A stretch of DNA of 6,393 nt from Methanocorpusculum sp. Lineage in GTDB: Archaea; Halobacteriota; Methanomicrobia; Methanomicrobiales; Methanocorpusculaceae. The DNA is taken from the NCBI GenBank assembly GCA_029986975.1, contig DALTWR010000057.1, positions 1-6,393 on the forward strand, read 5' to 3'. Below are positions 1 through 6,393 of this stretch, piece by piece. The notes under the pieces were generated by a model. It was not told where the DNA came from. It did not search any database and was given only the letters and a program-made list of their open reading frames with translations. Every line of letters begins with the position of its first letter. Within the stretch, counting starts at the first letter, position 1. The position numbers and the translations under genes are program-made.

Positions 1-56
1 CCTGACACATACCATAATACCAACCAATAGGTAATCGAATTACTCGAGGAAACTTA
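1..56 (+). other. Leader or end of upstream gene before rpsL
   Basis: This short stretch precedes S12. Frame 1 is open from the window edge to a TAG at 28-30 (residues PDTYHNTNQ), so it could be the last codons of an upstream gene. In many archaea that gene would be a NusA-like protein, but nine residues are too few to identify it, and frame 2 is also open to 32-34. A weak AT-rich string (CATAATA, 13-19) could be a poor TATA element, but I would not rely on it. The rpsL Shine-Dalgarno GAGGA lies at 46-50, 6 nt before its ATG. Confidence 0.3.
30..44 (+). promoter_or_regulatory. Small hairpin just upstream of the rpsL Shine-Dalgarno
   Basis: GTAAT (31-35) and ATTAC (39-43) are perfect inverted arms around the loop CGA. 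A G-U pair at 30/44 extends the stem to six pairs. The stem ends one base before the GAGGA Shine-Dalgarno at 46-50. It could shape access to the ribosome binding site, but it is short and AT-rich and may be chance. Confidence 0.2.
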
Positions 57-485
57 ATGGCACAGGGAAAATTTGCAGCAAGACAATTAGTTCGCAACGC
101 CAAGAAATTCCGGTGGAGCGACTCAGTTTATTCCCGCAGGGCACTTAAACTGAAACTGAAAGCAGACCCGTTAGAGGGTGCACCGCTCGGACGTGCAATC
201 GTTCTCGAAAAAGTCGGTGTTGAAGCAAAGCAGCCGAACTCAGCAATCAGAAAATGCGTTCGTGTTCAGCTTATCAAAAACGGTCGTCAGGTTACTGCAT
301 TCGCAGTCGGTGACGGTGCAATCAACTTCATTGATGAACACGACGAAGTTACCATCTGCGGTATCGGCGGACGTGCAGGACGTTCCATGGGTGATATTCC
401 GGGAGTCCGTTTCGTCGTCATCGCAGTTAACGGCGTTACCTTAAACGAACTTGTTTTAGGACGTCAGGAGAAGGCACGGAGGTAA
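57..485 (+). CDS. rpsL: 30S ribosomal protein S12 (uS12)
   Basis: S12 lines the decoding centre of the small ribosomal subunit, where it monitors codon-anticodon pairing and helps set translational accuracy. The 142 residues match the usual archaeal length and follow the archaeal/eukaryotic (RPS23) pattern rather than the bacterial one. The first decoding loop, KQPNSAIRK, is at residues 58-66, followed by [10 protein letters not shown] (67-76). The second loop is [15 protein letters not shown] (105-119). The N-terminus is basic, as expected for rRNA contact. Residue 58 is lysine; from memory, the equivalent position (RPS23 K60) is arginine in some hyperthermophilic archaea, so lysine fits a mesophile. 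The ATG start is supported by GAGGA at 46-50. The stop codon overlaps the ribosome binding site of rpsG, which begins 5 nt downstream, so the two genes are almost certainly cotranscribed and probably translationally coupled. Confidence 0.97.
   Translation: MAQGKFAARQLVRNAKKFRWSDSVYSRRALKLKLKADPLEGAPLGRAIVLEKVGVEAKQPNSAIRKCVRVQLIKNGRQVTAFAVGDGAINFIDEHDEVTICGIGGRAGRSMGDIPGVRFVVIAVNGVTLNELVLGRQEKARR
478..483 (+). promoter_or_regulatory. rpsG Shine-Dalgarno overlapping the rpsL stop codon
   Basis: GGAGGT at 478-483 is a near-complete archaeal Shine-Dalgarno. It covers the last rpsL codon and the first base of its TAA, ending 7 nt before the rpsG ATG at 491. Ribosomes finishing rpsL would uncover or reuse this site, which favours coupled, near-equimolar synthesis. 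Confidence 0.85.
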
Positions 486-490
486 ATAAC

Positions 491-1075
491 ATGGCAGAAG
501 AAAGCGCAACCTCCAAGATTCTTCTCTTCAACAAGTGGGACACCTCTGAAGTCGTCGTTAAAGACGCTGGTCTTGTCCGCTACATCACCATTACCTCTAC
601 TGAGGTTCCGAGCTCCTGCGGAAGACTTACCCAGCAGCAGTTCACCAAATCCCAGATGGCAATTGTTGAAAGACTCATCAACCGTCTTATGCAGACCGAA
701 CACAACACCGGTAAGAAGATGATGTGTACCAAGATGGTCATGGATGCATTCGACGAAATCAACAAGAAGACCAAGCAGAACCCGCTTCAGGTTTTAGTTG
801 ATGCAGTCGGAAACGCAGCACCCCGTGAGGAAACCGTCAGACTGAAGTACGGCGGTATCAATGTTCCGAAGTCCGTCGATTCTGCACCTATCCGCAGAGT
901 TAACACTGCACTCCGCTACATTGCCCTTGCAACCTGGAAGGGATCTCACAAGACCAAAAAGCCCGCACACCTTGTCTTAGCCAACGAGTTAATCATGGCA
1001 GCAAAGGGAGATGCAAAGTGCTTCTCTGTAGGAAAGAAGGAAGAAGTCGAGCGTATCGCAAAGTCGGCACGCTGA
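491..1075 (+). CDS. rpsG: 30S ribosomal protein S7 (uS7)
   Basis: S7 is a primary binding protein of the 3' domain of 16S rRNA; it nucleates assembly of the 30S head and lies near the E-site tRNA and mRNA exit. At 194 residues it is typical of archaeal S7, which is longer than the roughly 156-179 residues of bacterial forms because of an N-terminal extension (about residues 1-55). Family signatures include NRLMQTEHNTGKK (64-76), KQNPLQVLVDAVGNAAPREE (95-114), the basic segment PIRRVNTALRYI (133-144), and the archaeal-type tail KKEEVERIAKSAR (182-194). The ATG is placed by the GGAGGT site at 478-483. The rpsL spacer is only 5 nt, so the intercistronic S7-binding feedback element known from the E. 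coli str operon has no room here. Confidence 0.97.
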   Translation: MAEESATSKILLFNKWDTSEVVVKDAGLVRYITITSTEVPSSCGRLTQQQFTKSQMAIVERLINRLMQTEHNTGKKMMCTKMVMDAFDEINKKTKQNPLQVLVDAVGNAAPREETVRLKYGGINVPKSVDSAPIRRVNTALRYIALATWKGSHKTKKPAHLVLANELIMAAKGDAKCFSVGKKEEVERIAKSAR

Positions 1076-1093
1076 GTTTAATTTAGGTGTACA

Positions 1094-3292
1094 ATGTCAC
1101 GCGGAAAAAAGATGGTAGACCGTATTACGGTGCTTATGAATGATACTAAGCACATCCGTAATATTGGTATCGTAGCACACATTGATCACGGAAAGACCAC
1201 CCTTTCCGACAACCTGCTTGCAGGTGCCGGAATGCTTTCCGAAGAACTTGCAGGAAAAGCATGCTGGACTGACTCTGATGAGGAAGAACAGGCACGCGGA
1301 ATCACTATTGATGCATCCAACGTTTCAATGGTTCACGAAGTTAAAGGCGAAGAGTATCTTATTAACATGATTGATACTCCCGGTCACGTTGACTTCGGCG
1401 GAGATGTTACCCGTGCAATGCGCGCAGTCGACGGCGCAGTCGTTGTTGTCGATGCAGTAGAAGGTCCGATGCCGCAGACTGAGACTGTTCTCCGTCAGGC
1501 ATTAAAGGAAGGCGTTCACCCGGTTCTGTTCATCAACAAGGTTGACAGACTTATCAACGAACTGAAAGTTACCCCGCAGGATATGATGATCCGCTTAGGT
1601 CATGTCATTGACAAAGTCAACAAGCTTATCAAAGGCATGAACGAGAATCTCTACAACAACGGCGGCTGGAAACTTGATGCAATGAAAGGAAATGTTGCAT
1701 TCGGTTCTGCACTTTACAACTGGGCAATTTCAATTCCGTACATGAAGAAGTCCGGCGTTACTCTCCAGACCATCATTGACAAGTGCAATGAGGGCGACAA
1801 AGAGTACCTGAAAAAGAACTCTCCGCTTCACGAAGTTCTTCTCGATATGGTCGTTGAATTCCTGCCGAACCCGCTTCAGGCACAGGGTAACAGATGCCAT
1901 ATTATCTGGCACGGCGATGTCGAGTCCGAGGTCGGAAAGGCAATGTATGCATGCGATCCGAACGGACCTGTTGCCATGATGGTTACTGATATCTCCTTCG
2001 ACAAGCACGCAGGAGAAGTTGCAACCGGACGTTTATTCTCCGGAACCTTAACCCGCGGTCAGGAGTTATATGTTTCCGGTACTGCAGGCAAGCCGAACAG
2101 ACTTCAGCAGGTTGGTATCTTCATGGGTCCGACCCGTGTTGATGTCGATAAGATTGTTGCCGGAAACATTGCAGCAGTTACCGGTTTAAACGATGCAATT
2201 GTCGGTTCAACTGTTACTTCCTTAAAGGAAATGACTCCGTTCGAGTCTCTCCACCACTACTCTGAGCCGGTCATGACTGTCGCAGTCGAGGCAAAGAACA
2301 CCAAAGACCTGCCGAAACTTATTGAAGTTCTTCACCAGGTCGGAAAGGAAGACCCGACTGTCCGTGTCACTATCAACGAAGAGACCGGAGAACACTTAAT
2401 CGCAGGTATGGGTGAACTTCACCTTGAGGTCGTTACCGGACGTATTAAGAGAGACAAGGGTGTTGACATCGTTACCTCTGAGCCGATTGTTGTTTACCGT
2501 GAAACTGTCAGTCAGGCACTCACCACTCCGGTTGAGGGTAAGTCTCCGAACAGACACAACAGATTCTTCATGACTGTTGAGCCGATGCCGGAAGCAATCA
2601 TCAAGGCAATTCAGAACAACGAAGTTACCATGAACATGGATAACGTTGCCCGCCGTGATGTTCTTGTCGGTCTTGGAATTGACAAGGAAGAAGCAAAGGG
2701 TGTTAAGGATATCTTTGAGTCCAACATGTTCATTGACTGCACCAAAGGTATTCAGTACCTGAATGAAACCATGGAACTTATCATTGATGGTATCCACGAG
2801 GCATTAGAAGGCGGACCGCTTGCAGACGAGCAGGTTCAGAATGTCTTAATCAAGCTCCACGATGTCAAGCTCCACGAAGATGCAATCCACAGAGGTCCGG
2901 GACAGGTCATTCCGGCAGTCAGAGGCGGCTTAAAGGCAGCTCTCTTACTTGCAGGAGATACTCTCTTAGAGCCGATGCAGAACATCCAGATTACTGTTCC
3001 GCAGGATCAGATGGGAGCAGCAATTTCCCAGATTCAGGGAAGACGCGGTATGCTTTCCACTACCGATGTTGAAGGCGACCAGATTGTTGTCAATGGTACT
3101 GCACCGGTTGCAGAACTCTTCGGTTTCGCAGGAGATATCCGTTCTGCAACTGAAGGCCGTGCAATGTGGTCTACTTCCTTTGCAGGATTTGCACAGGTTC
3201 CGCAGGGTATGCTTGGCGAAATCGTTAAAGGCATCCGCAAGAGAAAGGGTCTCAAGGAAGAGATTCCGACTCCGAAAGACTATCTCGAGTAA
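1094..3292 (+). CDS. fusA: Translation elongation factor 2 (aEF-2)
   Basis: EF-2 is the ribosomal GTPase that translocates tRNA and mRNA after peptide-bond formation. The GTPase domain shows all five G motifs: AHIDHGKT (28-35), switch I RGITI (68-72), DTPGH (94-98, with H98 as the catalytic histidine), NKVD (148-151) and GSAL (204-207). Domain II covers roughly 285-375, III 390-465, IV 470-610 and V 620-715. Domain IV carries [12 protein letters not shown] (593-604); H599 (codon 2888-2890) is the position converted to diphthamide in archaea and eukaryotes, so the organism should carry the Dph enzymes. Length 732 matches archaeal EF-2, and no motif is damaged. The start follows AGGTG at 1085-1089 and keeps the usual [11 protein letters not shown]-terminus; the next Met (residue 7) has no better site. 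It lies 18 nt after rpsG and is the last gene of the operon. Confidence 0.98.
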   Translation: MSRGKKMVDRITVLMNDTKHIRNIGIVAHIDHGKTTLSDNLLAGAGMLSEELAGKACWTDSDEEEQARGITIDASNVSMVHEVKGEEYLINMIDTPGHVDFGGDVTRAMRAVDGAVVVVDAVEGPMPQTETVLRQALKEGVHPVLFINKVDRLINELKVTPQDMMIRLGHVIDKVNKLIKGMNENLYNNGGWKLDAMKGNVAFGSALYNWAISIPYMKKSGVTLQTIIDKCNEGDKEYLKKNSPLHEVLLDMVVEFLPNPLQAQGNRCHIIWHGDVESEVGKAMYACDPNGPVAMMVTDISFDKHAGEVATGRLFSGTLTRGQELYVSGTAGKPNRLQQVGIFMGPTRVDVDKIVAGNIAAVTGLNDAIVGSTVTSLKEMTPFESLHHYSEPVMTVAVEAKNTKDLPKLIEVLHQVGKEDPTVRVTINEETGEHLIAGMGELHLEVVTGRIKRDKGVDIVTSEPIVVYRETVSQALTTPVEGKSPNRHNRFFMTVEPMPEAIIKAIQNNEVTMNMDNVARRDVLVGLGIDKEEAKGVKDIFESNMFIDCTKGIQYLNETMELIIDGIHEALEGGPLADEQVQNVLIKLHDVKLHEDAIHRGPGQVIPAVRGGLKAALLLAGDTLLEPMQNIQITVPQDQMGAAISQIQGRRGMLSTTDVEGDQIVVNGTAPVAELFGFAGDIRSATEGRAMWSTSFAGFAQVPQGMLGEIVKGIRKRKGLKEEIPTPKDYLE

Positions 3293-3316
3293 GATTATAC
3301 GTTGGTATCCACTACT

Positions 3317-3383
3317 CCGGCATCTGCGCTTAGGCGCATGCCGGCGTCCATTCTATTTTTTATTTTGTTTCGTTTCGGGTTTT
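3317..3383 (+). terminator. Bulged hairpin plus T-runs ending the rpsL-rpsG-fusA operon
   Basis: CCGGCAT (3317-3323) and ATGCCGG (3338-3344) pair, then after a two-base CT bulge GCGC pairs with GCGC around the loop TTAG (3330-3333). This gives 11 pairs in total. A pyrimidine-rich tail follows, including six T at 3356-3361 broken only by single bases through 3370, and another four T at 3380-3383. It begins 25 nt after the fusA stop. Archaeal RNA polymerase can terminate on U-tracts alone, so the hairpin may instead protect the 3' end. Either role places the transcript end here. Confidence 0.75.
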
Positions 3384-3386
3384 AAG

Positions 3387-3400
3387 TGAAAGCATTATTA
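3387..3400 (+). promoter_or_regulatory. Possible ftr promoter (BRE/TATA-like)
   Basis: The purine-rich string TGAAAG (3387-3392) is followed directly by CATTATTA (3393-3400), an order that resembles an archaeal BRE plus a weak TATA box. A start of transcription about 25 nt further, near 3423, would give a leader of roughly 22 nt carrying the Shine-Dalgarno. TTTTAAG (3380-3386) and CATATAG (3415-3421) are alternatives. The second lies too close to the gene to leave a leader. Some promoter must exist here because a terminator precedes the gene. Confidence 0.35.
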
Positions 3401-3424
3401 CTTATCCTGTCCAACATATAGTAT

Positions 3425-3435
3425 CACAATTTGTG
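3425..3435. promoter_or_regulatory. Perfect dyad at the ftr leader, candidate operator
   Basis: CACAA-T-TTGTG is a perfect inverted repeat with a one-base centre. Its right arm ends on the first G of the ftr Shine-Dalgarno. As DNA it has the form of a dimeric repressor site lying near the expected transcription start. As RNA it could form a four-pair stem with a three-base loop masking the ribosome site. Function is inferred from position and symmetry only. Confidence 0.3.
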
Positions 3436-3439
3436 GTGA
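3435..3439 (+). promoter_or_regulatory. ftr Shine-Dalgarno, decides the start codon
   Basis: GGTGA at 3435-3439 complements the archaeal 16S 3' end and lies 5 nt before ATG 3445. The two in-frame GTG codons at 3433 and 3436 overlap this site, so they belong to the ribosome binding site rather than being starts. Confidence 0.75.
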
Positions 3440-3444
3440 ATAAT

Positions 3445-4341
3445 ATGGAATTCAACGGTGTAACTATCGAAGATACTTACGCAGAAGGCTTCCCGGTCTG
3501 GGCAGCACGTGTAATTATCACTGCAGTAACGAAAGAGTGGGCATACAAGGCAGCAACCGAGGCAACCGGTTTTGCAACCTCTACTATCGGATGCCCGTGC
3601 GAAGCAGGTATTGAAAAGTTCCTTCCGGCAGACAAGACCCCTGACCACCGCCCGGGTTTTGCAATTCTCATCTGCTGCGGTAAGAAGGCATTAAAGGAAC
3701 AGGTCTTAGAACGTGTTTCTGAGTGTGTCTTAACTGCACCGACTACTGCTGTCTTCAACGGACACGCAGGCGAAGAGGAAATCATTCCGATTAAGCTCCA
3801 CTTCTTCGGCGACAAGTTCGAGAAGAAGGTCGAGGTCGGCGGTGTTCAGTGCTGGTCTATCCCAATCATGGGCGGAGACTTCATTGTTGAGGAAGAAATC
3901 GGCGCAATCAAGGGTGTCGCAGGCGGAAACTTCTTAATCCTCGGCGAGTCCCAGATGGCAGCATTAATTGCAGCAGAAGCAGCAGTTGATGCAATCCGCG
4001 GTGTCGAAGGCACTATTACTCCGTTCCCGGGAGGAGTTGTCTCTTCAGGCTCTAAGGTCGGCTCTCTTTCCTACAAGTTCATGAACGCATCCACTAACGA
4101 AAAGTTCTGCCCGACCATTCGTGCAGCAGTTCTTGAGAAGGGATTAGAGACTCAGATTCCGGAAGGCGTCAAGGCAGTCTATGAGATTGTTATCGACGGT
4201 GTTTCCGAAGCAGCAGTCAAAGAAGCAATGAAAGCAGGTGTCCAGGCAGCATGCAGAGTTCCGGGTGTCGTTAAGATTACCGCAGGAAACTACGGCGGAA
4301 ACCTCGGTCCTTTCAAGTTCATGCTTAAGGACTGCATCTAA
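3445..4341 (+). CDS. ftr: Formylmethanofuran:tetrahydromethanopterin formyltransferase
   Basis: Ftr moves the formyl group from formylmethanofuran to N5 of tetrahydromethanopterin (or sarcinapterin), the second step of CO2 reduction to methane (EC 2.3.1.101). It is a soluble cytoplasmic, cofactor-free enzyme. With the ATG at 3445 it has 298 residues, matching the roughly 297 of characterised methanogen enzymes, and starts MEFNGVTIEDTYAE, very like the M. kandleri protein. An in-frame GTG at 3433 would add four residues but lies next to the Shine-Dalgarno. Family landmarks are ATGFATSTIGCPCEAGI (40-56), TPDHRPG (65-71), GVAGGNF (157-163), PFPGGVVSSGSKVGS (193-207), STNEKFCPT (216-224), YEIVIDG (246-252) and GNYGGNLG (281-288). 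No other methanogenesis gene is adjacent; terminators on both sides suggest a monocistronic unit. Alanine codons are almost all GCA, as in the translation genes, consistent with high expression. Confidence 0.97.
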   Translation: MEFNGVTIEDTYAEGFPVWAARVIITAVTKEWAYKAATEATGFATSTIGCPCEAGIEKFLPADKTPDHRPGFAILICCGKKALKEQVLERVSECVLTAPTTAVFNGHAGEEEIIPIKLHFFGDKFEKKVEVGGVQCWSIPIMGGDFIVEEEIGAIKGVAGGNFLILGESQMAALIAAEAAVDAIRGVEGTITPFPGGVVSSGSKVGSLSYKFMNASTNEKFCPTIRAAVLEKGLETQIPEGVKAVYEIVIDGVSEAAVKEAMKAGVQAACRVPGVVKITAGNYGGNLGPFKFMLKDCI

Positions 4342-4342
4342 A

Positions 4343-4356
4343 TTTTTTATTTTTTT
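4343..4356 (+). terminator. T-tract terminator after ftr
   Basis: Six T, one A, then seven T begin one base after the ftr TAA. No stable hairpin precedes them. This is the simple U-rich intrinsic terminator used by archaeal RNA polymerase, and it separates ftr from the downstream amidohydrolase. Confidence 0.75.
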
Positions 4357-4466
4357 GTGTAACTGTTCTGTCCTTGCATTCGCAGCGTTTACGGCGTTCT
4401 ATATCATCAGGGATAGAAGACCGAAGCAGTGTGCAGTTTATTCATTCCAAATCAGCCCGCATACAA

Positions 4467-4475
4467 TTAAATATA
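4467..4475 (+). promoter_or_regulatory. TATA box of the amidohydrolase gene
   Basis: TTAAATATA, continuing as AAG, is the best TATA match in the window. Its centre is about 26 nt before the ATG at 4497, the distance at which archaeal transcription starts. The 4481-4496 stretch before the ATG has no Shine-Dalgarno. Together these imply that transcription starts at or within a few bases of the start codon. No strong purine-rich BRE precedes it. Confidence 0.65.
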
Positions 4476-4496
4476 AAGACTGCTCAATTATACTTT

Positions 4497-6302
4497 ATGA
4501 GAAAAGCTACTCTAGTTATTCTCTCTGCAGCCTTGGTGCTGCTCGCTGCAGTTATCTGCACCGCAGGCTGTGTCAGTGAGGAGACAGCAGACACTATCTT
4601 CTACGGAAATGTCATCACAGCAGATGACAACAACCCGACCGCAGAAGCAGTCGCCGTAAAAGACGGCATCATCGTATTCGTCGGCACCGAAGCGGATGCT
4701 GAGGCATTCATTGGCGAAAAGACAAAAATCATCGACTATGGATACTACTCCATCTACCCGGGATTCCTTGAAGCACACAATCACGTAGGTCTTGCCGGAA
4801 TGCGTGACTACGGCATGGCAAAACTCTCAACCGGAGTCCCGCTTGAAGAAAACGTAAAAGAGATTCAGAAATACATCAAAGAAAACCCCGGAAAAGACTG
4901 CTACATCGGCTCCGGCTGGTTCTTCACCGGCGAAGAACCGACAGCAGCCATGCTTGATGCCGTCTGCCCTGACGTTCCGGTTATCCTGCAGACCTTAGAC
5001 GCTCACGCTGCATGGGTAAACAGCAAAGAACTTGAAATCTTAAACTACTCCCCTGAATACATAAAGGAGATGGGACCACAGCAGATTCACGTTGATGCAA
5101 ACGGAAACCCAACCGGATTCCTCGAAGAAGTACCGGCTATCAGCCTTAGTAAAAACTTCCCGTACACCGTTGAGGACTTAAAGGAGTTTACCCTGAAATG
5201 GCAGGACCGGATGCTCTCTCTCGGATACACCGGTGTTGCTGATGCAGGTGTTGAACTCTTCGGAGACAAAGCACTTCAGGCCTTTGAAGAACTTGCAAAG
5301 GAAGGAAAACTGAAGATGCGTATCTACGGTCTTTCCATGGTAAATGACAACACAGACACACCTGATGAGGACATGGCAAAGATTGCGGAACTGGCAAAAA
5401 AGGTCAACACCGAATACTTCAAAATCATCGGTGCAAAGGTCTTCTTAGACGGCATTGTCCCCACACACACTGCATGGATGCTTGAGCCGTACAAAGACAT
5501 GCCTGAGTCAACCGGAGTCAAACGTTTCTCTGATACCGACAAGCTTGCACGTCTTATCACCGCTGCCGACAAATACGGTATGCTTGTCCACGCCCACACA
5601 CTGGGAGACGGGGCTGCACACGCATTTGCCGATGCGGTCGAAAAATCCGTGACGGAGACCGGAAACTATGACCAGAGAAATGCCGCAGCACACCTGCAGT
5701 TTATTACCGAAGATGATAAAAAACGCTTCGGAAAGTACGGCATTGTTGCAGTCTCCGGCTATCTGTGGAGTCCGCCAAGCCCGGCAACCGTGCTCGAAGG
5801 CGCTGCTGTCGGTGCTGACAGAATCCCTGACGGTTTCCCGGCAAAATCATTTATCGATTATGGGGCTGTTGTTGTCGGACACACTGACTATCCGGTATCT
5901 CCGGCTATAAGTATCCCTGAAGCGGTTTATGCCGGTGTTACCAGAGAAGAACCGTTCGGAATGTTTGGAGCAAGAAATCCGGAAAAAGAAGCCCTCACCA
6001 GAGAGGAAGTACTCTCAACCCTTACCAAAAACGTCGCATACATGTGGCATGAGGAAGACCGCATGGGTACTCTTGAGAAAGGAAAGATTGCAAACATGGC
6101 AGTCCTCGCCGTGGACTTCCTGCATGACGACATGGAAGATATTGCCCAGGCAACCTTAAGAAAGAACGTGGCTACAATCGTTGATGGTAATATTATTTAC
6201 GAGGCAGACCCGGTAAAACTGAGCGAAGAAGAAGCGGAAGCATTCAGGAAAACCATCATTGATTTAACTGAAACATGGCTGCAGCGTGAAGATGTAATGT
6301 AA
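4497..6302 (+). CDS. Membrane-anchored lipoprotein amidohydrolase, YtcJ-like family
   Basis: This is a predicted metal-dependent hydrolase of the amidohydrolase superfamily (Amidohydro_3/YtcJ-like), 601 residues. The N-terminus is a lipoprotein signal: basic MRK, hydrophobic residues 4-20, lipobox TAGC with Cys25 as the lipid-attachment residue. The enzyme should therefore sit outside the cytoplasmic membrane. Candidate metal ligands appear in the family order: HNH (H94, H96), K314 in AKVFLDG, H367 in HTLGD, H399 in AAAHLQ and D464 in GHTDYP. Other family marks are DAHAAWVNS (168-176), GNPTGFLEE (203-211) and GTLEKGKIANMAVL (524-537). The usual glutamate before H399 is alanine, and the usual aspartate of GKxAD is asparagine. 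An ATG at 4374 is in frame, but the added 41 residues would bury the signal peptide and precede the TATA box. Alanine codons are mixed, unlike the translation genes and ftr, suggesting lower expression. Related proteins include N-substituted formamide deformylase; the substrate here is unknown. Confidence 0.88.
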   Translation: MRKATLVILSAALVLLAAVICTAGCVSEETADTIFYGNVITADDNNPTAEAVAVKDGIIVFVGTEADAEAFIGEKTKIIDYGYYSIYPGFLEAHNHVGLAGMRDYGMAKLSTGVPLEENVKEIQKYIKENPGKDCYIGSGWFFTGEEPTAAMLDAVCPDVPVILQTLDAHAAWVNSKELEILNYSPEYIKEMGPQQIHVDANGNPTGFLEEVPAISLSKNFPYTVEDLKEFTLKWQDRMLSLGYTGVADAGVELFGDKALQAFEELAKEGKLKMRIYGLSMVNDNTDTPDEDMAKIAELAKKVNTEYFKIIGAKVFLDGIVPTHTAWMLEPYKDMPESTGVKRFSDTDKLARLITAADKYGMLVHAHTLGDGAAHAFADAVEKSVTETGNYDQRNAAAHLQFITEDDKKRFGKYGIVAVSGYLWSPPSPATVLEGAAVGADRIPDGFPAKSFIDYGAVVVGHTDYPVSPAISIPEAVYAGVTREEPFGMFGARNPEKEALTREEVLSTLTKNVAYMWHEEDRMGTLEKGKIANMAVLAVDFLHDDMEDIAQATLRKNVATIVDGNIIYEADPVKLSEEEAEAFRKTIIDLTETWLQREDVM

Positions 6303-6393
6303 CCGGAAACACTTAAAGAAACGCATCCGAAAAAGTATCAGGAAAACATCTAAGCCGGTAAGACTGGTTCACTTTGGTGAAGAAGGCATAAGC
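6303..6393 (+). other. Downstream end of window, no gene identified
   Basis: No T-rich terminator follows the amidohydrolase within these 91 nt. Two small adjoining stems are visible: CCGGT/ACTGG (6355-6359 with 6363-6367, one G-U pair) and TTCAC/GTGAA (6368-6372 with 6377-6381). The + frame starting at 6304 is open to the edge but has no start codon. The - strand is open from the edge to a TAA at 6313-6315, so the tail of a convergent gene cannot be excluded. None of these resembles a protein I recognise. Confidence 0.3.

Noticed and set aside
2396..2797. 133-codon open frame on the - strand inside fusA
   Set aside because: It lies opposite conserved EF-2 coding sequence, has no recognisable motif, and is explained by the codon bias of the true gene.
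3066..3389. 107-codon + frame overlapping the end of fusA and running into the terminator
   Set aside because: It shares bases with the conserved EF-2 domain V and ends in the T-rich terminator. The protein is low-complexity and unrecognised.
3477..3815. 112-codon - strand frame inside ftr
   Set aside because: It is a shadow of the conserved Ftr coding sequence, with no ribosome site or family resemblance.
4374..4496. Upstream extension of the amidohydrolase from ATG 4374 (41 extra residues)
   Set aside because: It would place a basic, non-hydrophobic stretch ahead of a well-formed lipoprotein signal, and it contains the TATA box. The start at 4497 fits both signals.
6300..6350. Possible readthrough of the amidohydrolase TAA into 16 further codons
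   Set aside because: A 16-codon open stretch is common by chance. The stop is TAA, not the TAG used for pyrrolysine, and the protein already ends beyond the family's final motif.
1..6393. CRISPR arrays, insertion sequences, tRNA genes or defence systems
   Set aside because: I saw no regularly spaced repeats, transposase, terminal inverted repeats or complete cloverleaf. The window is almost filled by five intact genes.

Overview
This window looks like a piece of a methanogenic archaeon's chromosome, most likely a mesophilic member of the Methanomicrobiales; Methanocorpusculum or a relative is my guess, made from memory of protein style rather than from a search. Three things point this way. 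The ribosomal proteins and elongation factor 2 are archaeal in type, including the diphthamide histidine motif. A complete formylmethanofuran:tetrahydromethanopterin formyltransferase is present. The promoter and terminator signals are also archaeal: a TATA box and U-rich 3' ends.

All five genes lie on the + strand. Positions 57-3292 hold a tight translation operon of ribosomal protein S12 (rpsL), S7 (rpsG) and EF-2 (fusA), with spacers of only 5 and 18 nt and a Shine-Dalgarno sequence before each gene. A bulged hairpin followed by long T runs (3317-3383) closes it. The usual archaeal continuation, EF-1alpha then S10, does not follow. After a 152-nt spacer comes ftr (3445-4341), an apparently single-gene unit with its own leader, an 11-nt dyad touching its Shine-Dalgarno, and a T-tract terminator. 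After another 155-nt spacer, a clear TATA box sits about 26 nt ahead of the start codon of a membrane-anchored lipoprotein amidohydrolase (4497-6302), so its mRNA is probably leaderless. The last 91 nt show no gene I can name.

The first three proteins work together in translation: S12 and S7 build the decoding and tRNA-exit regions of the 30S subunit, and EF-2 drives translocation. Ftr performs the second step of CO2 reduction to methane. The amidohydrolase is predicted to act on the outer face of the membrane on an unknown substrate, and nothing nearby reveals its pathway. Most of the window is ordinary housekeeping DNA. The points worth a second look are the early end of the str operon, the surface amidohydrolase with a variant metal-site motif and leaderless promoter, and the dyad at the ftr start.
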